DNA of 14,627 bases from JAWVZU01 sp033722075 (GTDB lineage: Bacteria > Pseudomonadota > Gammaproteobacteria > Xanthomonadales > SZUA-38): the NCBI GenBank assembly GCA_033722075.1, contig JAWVZU010000069.1:1-14627 (forward strand), read 5' to 3'. The translations under genes were made by a program, and so were the position numbers. The notes under the pieces are model-generated. The model did no database searches. It was given only the letters and a program-made list of their open reading frames with translations, and had not been told where the DNA came from. Shown here in pieces: positions 8,041-14,283 of the stretch. The first letter of the stretch is position 1. Every line of letters starts with the position of its first letter.

Positions 8041-8055
8041 CGGCTAAGATAGCCG
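8041..8055. promoter_or_regulatory. Palindromic operator candidate in the reductase/ACBP intergenic region
   Basis: CGGCTA-AGA-TAGCCG is a perfect 6-3-6 inverted repeat. It contains, on the minus strand, a -10-like TATCTT (8046-8051) placed about 60 bases before the reductase start; the matching -35 is poor. Size and position suit a dimeric repressor such as the TetR-type protein encoded at 8476, but that link is inferred. Confidence 0.5.
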
Positions 8056-8161
8056 GAGCCCGCCCGGAACTCCAGTCATTGGGTTGCGCCCGTCGGCGAG
8101 GCCGTGATAAAAGCGAACCTCTTGGTGAGAAATGGTTCAGCAAGCTGGCTGGGGGATCCCG

Positions 8162-8422
8162 ATGTCCGAACTAGATCAACAATTTGAAGCCGCTCAGGAA
8201 CGGGCCAAAAAACTTCCGGAGCGTCCGGACAACGACACGCTGCTGGAGCTTTATGCCCTCTACAAGCAGGGCAGCGTAGGCGACGTCCAGGGTGAGAAGC
8301 CCGGGTTCTTCGATTTCGTGGGCGTAGCCAAATATGAGGCATGGGAACGCCTGCAGGGCACCGCCCAGGACGAAGCCAAGCAACGCTACGTCGACCTGGT
8401 CGATCGCCTCGCCGGCGATTAG
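8162..8422 (+). CDS. Acyl-CoA-binding protein (ACBP)
   Basis: This is a small cytosolic carrier of long-chain acyl-CoA esters, 86 residues, exactly the usual size for the family. The characteristic pattern is visible: FEAAQERAKKLPERPDNDTLLELYALYKQGSVGD, then GFFDFVGVAKYEAWERLQG and a final helix with AKQRYVDLVDRL. The YxxYKQxxxGD motif and the KYEAW motif carry the acyl-CoA ligand contacts in known ACBPs. I chose ATG 8162 over an upstream ATG at 8132 because it matches the family N-terminus and has GGGGGA (8151-8156) at a good distance. The gene is divergent from the fatty acyl-CoA reductase, so it may deliver or buffer that enzyme's substrate. It is followed after 53 bases by a TetR-type regulator on the same strand. 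Confidence 0.93.
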   Translation: MSELDQQFEAAQERAKKLPERPDNDTLLELYALYKQGSVGDVQGEKPGFFDFVGVAKYEAWERLQGTAQDEAKQRYVDLVDRLAGD

Positions 8423-8475
8423 CCCGCGAACCTGGCCCGGCCGGTCATCAACCGCTCAATGAAGCGGGTAGGACG

Positions 8476-9096
8476 ATGAAGACCCGCGAGCGCATCCTCG
8501 TGACGTCCCTGCGGATGTTCAACGAGGAAGGAGTCACTCGAGTCAGCACCAACCACATTGCCGACGAGATGGACATCAGTCCGGGCAATCTCTATTACCA
8601 TTTCAAGAACAAGGACGAGATCATTCTGGAGCTCTTCGAGTCCTTCAAGAAGAAGATGGAAGGGCTCCTCCTGGCGCCGGAAGATCGCCAGATGTCGATG
8701 GATGACACCTGGTTCTACCTGCACCTCATCTTCGAACTGATCTGGGAATATCGCTTTCTGTATCGCAACCTGGTGGACCTGACCCAGAGCAACCGTTCCC
8801 TGCGGATTCATTTCCACTACATCATTCGCCAGAAGATAGAGAGTTCCCAGGCCGTGCTGTCCGGCCTGCGGCGCTCCGGGATACTGCAGGCCGACGAAGC
8901 GGAAATCGAAGCCTCCGCGGTGAATATCGCAGTACTGGCGACCTACTGGCTCAATTTCAGCACCATCCGCTCTCCGGAGCGACACCCCGAGGCGGACCTC
9001 TCGCCGGCGGTCTATCAGGTGATGTCGCTGGTCGCCCCGCTCCTGCGCGAACCGGAACGCAGTCAATTGCGCTTGCTGGCCAACCAGTACCTGTGA
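8476..9096 (+). CDS. TetR/AcrR-family transcriptional regulator
   Basis: This is a one-component DNA-binding regulator of 206 residues. The N-terminal helix-turn-helix is typical: TRERILVTSLRMFNEEGVTRVSTNHIADEMDISPGNLYYHFKNKDEII (about residues 3-50). The C-terminal ligand domain contains FYLHLIFELIWEYRFLYRNLVDL, which resembles the bacterial repressor C-terminal domain PF13972. ATG 8476 is the start that puts the HTH at the normal distance from the N-terminus; longer versions in this frame would run into the acyl-CoA-binding gene. The ligand cannot be read from the sequence. Position next to an acyl-CoA-binding protein and a fatty acyl-CoA reductase suggests an acyl-CoA or fatty acid ligand and control of those genes (inference). 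It overlaps the following lipoprotein gene by 4 bp. Confidence 0.92.
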   Translation: MKTRERILVTSLRMFNEEGVTRVSTNHIADEMDISPGNLYYHFKNKDEIILELFESFKKKMEGLLLAPEDRQMSMDDTWFYLHLIFELIWEYRFLYRNLVDLTQSNRSLRIHFHYIIRQKIESSQAVLSGLRRSGILQADEAEIEASAVNIAVLATYWLNFSTIRSPERHPEADLSPAVYQVMSLVAPLLREPERSQLRLLANQYL

Positions 9097-9506
9097 GATC
9101 CGCCCGAACCGCTGCGATCACCTGCCTGCTGCTCGCGGCAACCGCGCTGGCGGCCTGCTCCCGCGCGCCGGTACGTACCCACTCCCTCTATTTTGCCGTC
9201 CAGCACGCCGCGCTTTTTGCCGATCCGGACGGCCGGGGCGCGTACGTCTTCGAGCTTCGCAGCGTGCGCAAGGTGACCGAACTCTCGGTCCTGCGGGTCA
9301 GTTTCGAGCGGCCCGGAAGCAAGCCCTTTGTGCGGGAACTCACCGTGCGCGCGGGACAGCGACGTTTCGTCGTCCACACGCCGGCCTTCGAAGGATTCCG
9401 GCCGGGCCAGGAGTACCTGATTCGGGTGGAACTCATCGCACCGGACCGCTACCACCGACTGGACAACCTGCGCCACCGGGTCACCCCGGTAATGGCTCCG
9501 GGCTAG
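9093..9506 (+). CDS. Small predicted lipoprotein of unknown function
   Basis: The product is a 137-residue protein that I do not recognise. It starts with a basic n-region and a hydrophobic stretch ending in the lipobox LAAC (residues 19-22), so it is likely lipid-anchored on C22 and exported. The mature part is rich in alternating hydrophobic residues (YVFELRSVRKVTELSVLRVSF, then RRFVVHTPAFEGFRPGQEYLIRVELI), suggesting a small beta-sandwich. The GTG start at 9093 overlaps the TetR stop as GTGA, which indicates translational coupling, and later starts would cut the signal peptide. It is convergent with dsbA, with one base between the stops and no terminator. Its role may be linked to whatever the regulator senses, but nothing in the sequence proves this. 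Confidence 0.8.
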   Translation: MRSARTAAITCLLLAATALAACSRAPVRTHSLYFAVQHAALFADPDGRGAYVFELRSVRKVTELSVLRVSFERPGSKPFVRELTVRAGQRRFVVHTPAFEGFRPGQEYLIRVELIAPDRYHRLDNLRHRVTPVMAPG

Positions 9507-9507
9507 G

Positions 9508-10131
9508 TTATTGGTCGAGCAGGAAGTCGACGATGTCCAGCATCTGGTCGAAACTGGTCACGTGTTCGCCGCGGGTGACCCGATAACGGCCATTCACGAC
9601 CAGGGTTGGAACGCCCATGATTTCGTAGGCTGGCGCCTTGGACTCGCCGGCCGCGAAGCGCTGCTGTACCCGATCCGAATTCAGTGCGTCGAGAAAGTCC
9701 TGGCGGGACACGCCGAAGCGGGCGAGGAATTCGGCCAGCCCTTCCAGGCTGACGATGCGCCGGTTGCGCTTTTCGTGAATTTCCTCAAACAGCGGTGTGT
9801 GAATCTGCTCCGCCACGCCAAGTTCCTCGGCGATGTAGTAGGCGGCTGACATCCGCTCGAAAATGTCCCGCCCCAGGCCCGTCGGCAGGCGATAGAAGCT
9901 GACCGCCTCCGGTTTGCTTTCAAGCCACTCGTTCAAGGCAGGCTCGAACTCGTAGCAATGCGGGCATCCATAGGAAAAGAACTCGATGACTTCCGGCCCG
10001 TCGCCGTCGGTCGGTTGCGGATTTTCCAGTTCGAAATAGTGCTTTCCCTCCTCGTAGAGCAATTGGGCCGATGCCGGCATGGCGCCGACAGCGAGGAGGA
10101 GGCAGAAGAACGCGGCGAGTCTGTGCTTCAT
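9508..10131 (-). CDS. dsbA: Periplasmic thiol:disulfide interchange protein DsbA
   Basis: DsbA introduces disulfide bonds into exported proteins. The 207-residue precursor has a clear signal peptide (KHRLAAFFCLLLAVGAMPASA, cleavage predicted after residue 22). The thioredoxin-fold active site is FFSYGCPHCYEF with cysteines C56 and C59; the CPHC dipeptide is the strongly oxidising form of E. coli DsbA. The cis-proline loop GVPTLVV places P175 opposite the active site. The helical insert between them has normal length. ATG 10131 overlaps the stop of the histidine kinase gene as ATGA, so dsbA is the last gene of the regulator-kinase-dsbA operon. That context suggests it is controlled with, or by, this two-component system. 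No dsbB is in the window. Confidence 0.95.
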   Translation of the reverse strand: MKHRLAAFFCLLLAVGAMPASAQLLYEEGKHYFELENPQPTDGDGPEVIEFFSYGCPHCYEFEPALNEWLESKPEAVSFYRLPTGLGRDIFERMSAAYYIAEELGVAEQIHTPLFEEIHEKRNRRIVSLEGLAEFLARFGVSRQDFLDALNSDRVQQRFAAGESKAPAYEIMGVPTLVVNGRYRVTRGEHVTSFDQMLDIVDFLLDQ

Positions 10132-11492
10132 GTCGTTGACCTTTGCTTGGGTTTGGCCCGTGGTTCCCGGATCGTTTCGGGGCTGAAGGCCAGGGTGGCC
10201 CGGAGCCCACCCTCGGCGCGCGGCTCGATGCTGACCTGCCAGTCGTAGAGTTCGCAGAAGCGACGCACGATGGCCAGCCCCAGCCCGGAGCCCTTCCCCG
10301 AGGCCGATGATCCTCGGTAATGCCGGGTGAAGACCCGCTGAAGTTCGTCATCCTCCAGGCCGGGCCCCGTATCCTCGACCACCACGCGACCCCCACCGAC
10401 GGTGATGTCCACGCTTCCCTGGGGGGTGTACTTGAAGGCGTTGCCGATGAGATTGCCCAGGGAAACGGCGATCACGGCGTCGGGCGCGCACCCCAGGAAC
10501 GACTCGGTGATGGTCAGGTGCACATCGACCGGCTTGCGACCGAGCTGGCTCTTCTTGAAGTCGATCACCTCTTCGACGATCTTGTCGACCCGGAAATATT
10601 CGCCGGTACTTCGTGCGGACCGCTCGGCCCGGACGAGGTGCAGCAGCGCCTCGGTGAGCTCGGTAGACTGCTTTGCCGCCCGCTCGATTCGGGTCAGCCG
10701 CGTGAGCGTCTTCTCGTCGACGTCGGGCTGGGCCATGAGCAGCTCCGTGGCGCTCTTGATGACCGCCAGCGGCGTGCGCAGTTCATGACTGACGTCGGCA
10801 TTGAATTCCTGGTCGCGGATGACCAACGCCGTGAGCCGCTCGGCATACTCGTCGAGCGCGCCAGCCAGCTGGCCGACCTCGTCGTCGGCGTAATTGGGCG
10901 CCAGCGGTTCCGGGTGGATGTGATCGCCCATCCCGGCGATCCGCCGCGCCAGGTCCGACACCGGCGCCATGACCCGCTTCGAGGACCAGCGCGCGAGGAA
11001 CAGCGCCAGCAGCGAAATGACGAAGAATGTGCCCGCCAGCACACCCAGCAGGAGGTAGCGCTCGCGAGGATTGGGGGTGGAATCGTAGAACACATAGCCC
11101 CAGACGTCGGTTCGCTTGTCGACCGCCACCTTGTAGCTGTGCTCCTCGGTCTGCACCGAGTGAATGCCGCTGGGCAGTGCCATCAACTCGAAGATCCGGT
11201 CCCGCAGATCGATGTCTTCCGGCAACGCCGAGGGCATCCGCGCGCGAGCCCATTCCGGACGGCCCGTCCAGGCATAGTAGCGGGAAGAAAAACCGATGTC
11301 CTCGGCCGGAGCACCGGCCTGGATCTGGTCCAGCCACTCGTCGAGGTCGCTGACCAATGTTTCGTTGATCAGCGCGTTTTCCAGGTACTGCCGCATGCCC
11401 ATGGCAGTCAGCGCGAAGAGACCGCTAAGCAGCGTTCCGAACAACAGGAACGAGATGATGATCCTGGATCTTAGGCGCCGCCGAAACCGCAT
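10128..11492 (-). CDS. Membrane sensor histidine kinase (OmpR-system partner)
   Basis: This is a 454-residue inner-membrane kinase that would phosphorylate the response regulator encoded just upstream. A basic N-terminus precedes TM1 (about 11-31). A periplasmic sensor region of about 115 residues (32-146) and TM2 (about 147-167) follow. A HAMP linker (about 168-222) leads to the DHp helix with the H-box FNADVSHELRTPLAVI (phosphorylated H236). The ATPase domain has the N-box GNLIGNAFKYTP (N347, N351), G1 VEDTGPGLEDDE (374-383) and G2 GKGSGLGLAIV (399-409). All catalytic motifs are intact. The sensor region has no recognised ligand-binding domain and no cysteines. Start ATG 11492 lies 4 bases after the regulator stop; the end overlaps dsbA by 4 bp. 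The signal is unknown; envelope redox or folding stress is an inference from dsbA. Confidence 0.93.
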   Translation of the reverse strand: MRFRRRLRSRIIISFLLFGTLLSGLFALTAMGMRQYLENALINETLVSDLDEWLDQIQAGAPAEDIGFSSRYYAWTGRPEWARARMPSALPEDIDLRDRIFELMALPSGIHSVQTEEHSYKVAVDKRTDVWGYVFYDSTPNPRERYLLLGVLAGTFFVISLLALFLARWSSKRVMAPVSDLARRIAGMGDHIHPEPLAPNYADDEVGQLAGALDEYAERLTALVIRDQEFNADVSHELRTPLAVIKSATELLMAQPDVDEKTLTRLTRIERAAKQSTELTEALLHLVRAERSARSTGEYFRVDKIVEEVIDFKKSQLGRKPVDVHLTITESFLGCAPDAVIAVSLGNLIGNAFKYTPQGSVDITVGGGRVVVEDTGPGLEDDELQRVFTRHYRGSSASGKGSGLGLAIVRRFCELYDWQVSIEPRAEGGLRATLAFSPETIREPRAKPKQRSTT

Positions 11493-11496
11493 CGGG

Positions 11497-12180
11497 TCAG
11501 GTAGACTGGCTGGGACTTACCAGGCGATAGCCGATGCCGTGTCGGGTCTGGATCAGGGGTGCATCGAAAGGCTTGTCGATGGCATTGCGCAGGCTGTGGA
11601 TATGGACCCGCAGACTGTCGCTGTCGGGGAGTTCTTCGCCCCACACACGAAGTTCGAGTTCCTCGCGGGAAACGACCGACGGCGAGGCTTCCATGAGACT
11701 GCGCAGGAGCTTCAGCCCGGTCGGGTTGAGCTGGACTTCCTTGCCCTGCCGCCGAACCTCGAGCGTATCCAGGTTGAACTCCAGGTCGGCCACCTGCAGG
11801 ACCCTCGGCTGAACGGCCTTGCCGCGACGGGCCAATACCTGCAGCCGGGCTTCGAGCTCCTGGAGCTCGAAGGGCTTGACCATGTAGTCGTCGGCGCCGG
11901 TCTTGAAGCCCTGCAGCTTGTTTTCCAGAGTATCGCGGGCCGTGAGCATGAGCACCGGCGTGTTCTTGCGCGCTTCCTCCCGCAGTTTTCGACAGACATC
12001 CAGCCCGTCCATGCCCGGCAGCATCAGGTCCAGCACGATGACGTCGAAGTCGTTTACCACGGCGAGGTGCAAACCGGTCACGCCATCACCGGCGAAATCC
12101 ACTACGTGCCCCCGATCTTCCAGGTAGTCACCGATGTTGGCTGCAATGTCCGGATTGTCCTCGATAACCAGTACTTTCAT
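11497..12180 (-). CDS. OmpR/PhoB-family response regulator
   Basis: This is a 227-residue DNA-binding regulator. The receiver domain has the acidic pair E7/D8, the phosphoacceptor D51 (IVLDLMLPGMDG), T80 and K102 (MVKPFELQEL). The C-terminal winged helix spans about residues 126-222, with VHIHSLRNAIDKP and IQTRHGIGYRLV as the recognition region. I chose ATG 12180 because MKVLVIEDNPD is the normal receiver start. The frame is open to GTG 12249, but that would add 23 residues (beginning RNSCRILLEPF) that are encoded by a terminator-like hairpin. A short AGGA about ten bases upstream serves as ribosome-binding site. The kinase gene follows after 4 bases. The specific family member (QseB, PmrA or CpxR type) cannot be told from sequence alone. 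Confidence 0.94.
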   Translation of the reverse strand: MKVLVIEDNPDIAANIGDYLEDRGHVVDFAGDGVTGLHLAVVNDFDVIVLDLMLPGMDGLDVCRKLREEARKNTPVLMLTARDTLENKLQGFKTGADDYMVKPFELQELEARLQVLARRGKAVQPRVLQVADLEFNLDTLEVRRQGKEVQLNPTGLKLLRSLMEASPSVVSREELELRVWGEELPDSDSLRVHIHSLRNAIDKPFDAPLIQTRHGIGYRLVSPSQST

Positions 12181-12207
12181 AGGTCCACTGTCCTGTGTGG
12201 GGCTCCA

Positions 12208-12256
12208 CAAAAAGAAAGGCTCAAGGAGGATTCTGCACGAATTCCTCACTTGAGCC
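12208..12256 (-). terminator. Intrinsic terminator or attenuator before the response regulator gene
   Basis: On the minus strand, GGCTCAAGTGAGGAATTC (12256-12239) pairs with GAATCCTCCTTGAGCC (12233-12218), with small mismatches. It is followed by TTTCTTTTTG (12217-12208). The stem is long and the T-run good. It lies 114 bases after the recD stop and only 27 bases before the regulator ATG. It may end the recBD transcript, or act as an attenuator in the regulator leader. Confidence 0.8.
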
Positions 12257-12340
12257 GAATTTTGCCCCGATGACCGTGTCTCGATCTGCCAAACCCCGTG
12301 CCGGGGGTCGAGGGTTTCTTCGTTAGCGAGTGCAGGATGA

Positions 12341-12369
12341 AATATACAGGAACAGGGATTAAAGAAAGG
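12341..12369 (-). promoter_or_regulatory. Predicted promoter of the response regulator-kinase-dsbA operon
   Basis: A good -10 TATATT lies at 12346-12341. With a 17-base spacer the -35 would be CCTTTC (12369-12364), which is poor, as is common for activator-dependent promoters. Transcription would start near 12334 and give a leader of about 155 bases that includes the terminator-like hairpin. The promoter abuts the recD stop codon. Confidence 0.45.
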
Positions 12370-12373
12370 TTAA
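12359..12373 (-). repeat. TTAA direct repeat, possible response-regulator box
   Basis: TTAA occurs at 12370-12373 and 12359-12362, 11 bases apart (about one helical turn), around the weak -35. OmpR-family regulators of the PmrA/QseB type bind TTAA half-sites about one turn apart, usually 10 bases (known for that group). TTAA is self-complementary, so orientation is not informative. The first copy overlaps the recD stop codon, so chance is a real alternative. Confidence 0.35.
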
Positions 12374-14283
12374 TCGGATCCAGCTAAAGTCAACAGGCGC
12401 TGATCGATGCCGCTCATACGGGCCGCCGGCCGCTCGGCTACGGCGCGCAGCAGCATTTCAGGCTTCGCCCAGAGCTCAACGGATTGCCGGCATCGAGTGA
12501 CGCCGGTGTAGACGAGCTCCCGGGTGACTACCGGCGAATCGGTTTCCGGCAGGACCAGGGTGACCGCATCGAACTCCGAACCCTGGCTCTTGTGCACCGT
12601 CATCGCGTAACAGGTCTGGTGCTCTGGAAGCGCGGTCGGCAGCAGGCTCAACAGGGTGCTGCCGGCCATCACCCGGCCTCGCTCGTCGCGTTCCGGGACC
12701 TCGAACCAGGCCCGCGGCCCCTCGCCGCAGTCGAAGATCACGCCGAGATCTCCATTGAACAGGCGCGACCGGTAGTCGTTGCGGGTCACCAGGATGGGCC
12801 GGAGATGGTAGTTCCGCTCGCCCAGGTAGAAGCCGTAGTGCTCGGCCAGGGCACGCTCGATCAGCCGGTTCAACTGCTCGACGCCGGCCGGACCGCGATT
12901 GACCGCGGCCAGCAGCCGGAAACGCTGCAAGGCCTCCAGGGCGGCCCCGGGTGAGTCCGCCTCCCGCAGGGCTCGGAACCATGCGACCGCGTCGGTCTGA
13001 ATACGAGCGGCCAGGGCCTGGCGCGAAGGCGGCGACCAGAACGCAATCGAGGGGTCACCGGACGACAAGCGCTCCACGGTCTCCCGTGCGTCACCACGAT
13101 TGACCGCCTCGGCCAGCTCCGAGACCGCGCCTACGGTCCGGAATCCGCGCTTGAGGACCACGGTGCAGTCGGCCAGTGGCGATCCATCCGACGCCACCGG
13201 CATGGATTCGCCTGTCGCTTCGGCCACCACGGCAGCCATCGATTCGCTCACGCCGTCACTGTCCCTGCTGCGAAACAGGGCGCCGAACACATCGCCGGCT
13301 TCGACCGCGGCCAGCTGGGAACGGTCGCCGATCAAGACCAGCCGGGCGTGCTCCGGAAGCGCCCGCAGCAGGCGTGTGATGATCGGAAGATCCAGCATCG
13401 AGGCCTCGTCGACGACCACCGTATCGACGTTCAGAGGGTGGCTCTCGTCGTGGCGGAACTGGCCGCGATTCGGATTGGCGCCCAGCAGCCGATGAACGGT
13501 CACCGCTTCCCTGGGCAACCGCTCGGCGATCCAGGGATCCTCGAGCACACGCCGAACCGCCGAATCGCCCTCCGGCGCGACCGCCTGACGCACCGCTTCG
13601 GCCATCCGCTGGGCTGCCTTGCCCGTCGGCGCAGCCAGGGCAATGCGGCAGTCGTCGGCCCCAGCCAGTTGCGCCTCGGTCAAGAGGGTCAGCAGGAGCC
13701 GCACCATGGTATGGGTCTTTCCCGTCCCGGGCCCGCCGGAGATGATGCCCAGACGACGGCTCGCCGCCACCGCGCAGGCAACCGCCTGCCAGTTCACTTC
13801 GCCGCTCGATTCCCGCCACAGGCACGCGGGATCATCCCGATGCAGCAGGCGTCCACGCAACGGTTCCGGGGGTCGCCTGGCCAGGGTGATCATCCGATCG
13901 GCCGTATCGGTCTCGTAGCGCGCATAGCGAAGCAGGTAGAGCCGGTCCATCTGCAGGACCAGCGGCGCGTCGGTCAACTCGCTTGCACAAAGATCACTGG
14001 CTGCGAGCGCAGCCCGTACCGCCTCGAGTTTCGGGGGAGGCACCGGCTCGTCGTCCACCTCCATCCGGGGCCAGACATCCTCGAGTCGCTCCAGGGTCAG
14101 ACAACTTCCGCCCTCCCCGACCGCCCGAGCGGCAAGCACCACCGTCGCGAACAACACATCACGAAGCATCGCATCCCCACCCTCCAGCGGAGCAAGCTGG
14201 GTCAGCCGGTCTGCGAACAGGTAGTCGAGCTGCCGGAGATGTCCGGATCGCACGCAGCGTTCCAGGTAATTGGCGTAGATCAC
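12370..14283 (-). CDS. recD: Exodeoxyribonuclease V subunit alpha, RecD helicase
   Basis: RecD is the fast 5'-3' helicase of the RecBCD complex, which processes double-strand breaks. The product has 637 residues (E. coli RecD about 608). After an N-terminal RecB-contact domain (about 1-140) the motor begins with Walker A GGPGTGKT (183-190). It continues with APTGKAAQRM (motif Ia), the VDEASMLDL Walker B (D292, E293) and LIGDRSQLAAVEAGDVF (motif III). Near the C-terminus come TVHKSQGSEFDAVTLVLP (motif V) and VYTGVTRCRQSVELWA (motif VI). The start is GTG 14283, which overlaps the recB stop as GTGA, so the two are translationally coupled. The chain is complete, and no key residue is missing. After its stop lie the predicted promoter and the hairpin of the next operon. 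Confidence 0.96.
   Translation of the reverse strand: MIYANYLERCVRSGHLRQLDYLFADRLTQLAPLEGGDAMLRDVLFATVVLAARAVGEGGSCLTLERLEDVWPRMEVDDEPVPPPKLEAVRAALAASDLCASELTDAPLVLQMDRLYLLRYARYETDTADRMITLARRPPEPLRGRLLHRDDPACLWRESSGEVNWQAVACAVAASRRLGIISGGPGTGKTHTMVRLLLTLLTEAQLAGADDCRIALAAPTGKAAQRMAEAVRQAVAPEGDSAVRRVLEDPWIAERLPREAVTVHRLLGANPNRGQFRHDESHPLNVDTVVVDEASMLDLPIITRLLRALPEHARLVLIGDRSQLAAVEAGDVFGALFRSRDSDGVSESMAAVVAEATGESMPVASDGSPLADCTVVLKRGFRTVGAVSELAEAVNRGDARETVERLSSGDPSIAFWSPPSRQALAARIQTDAVAWFRALREADSPGAALEALQRFRLLAAVNRGPAGVEQLNRLIERALAEHYGFYLGERNYHLRPILVTRNDYRSRLFNGDLGVIFDCGEGPRAWFEVPERDERGRVMAGSTLLSLLPTALPEHQTCYAMTVHKSQGSEFDAVTLVLPETDSPVVTRELVYTGVTRCRQSVELWAKPEMLLRAVAERPAARMSGIDQRLLTLAGSD

Noticed and set aside
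10320..11474. A 384-residue + strand open frame opposite the histidine kinase
   Set aside because: It is a codon-bias shadow of the kinase gene; no motifs and no plausible ribosome-binding site.
12181..12249. An N-terminal extension of the response regulator from GTG 12249
   Set aside because: The extra 23 residues are encoded by the terminator hairpin and its T-run, precede a normal receiver start, and are not seen in the family.
11296..12273. A 325-residue + strand open frame opposite the kinase start and response regulator
   Set aside because: It is antisense to two genes with intact catalytic residues and shows no recognisable protein features.
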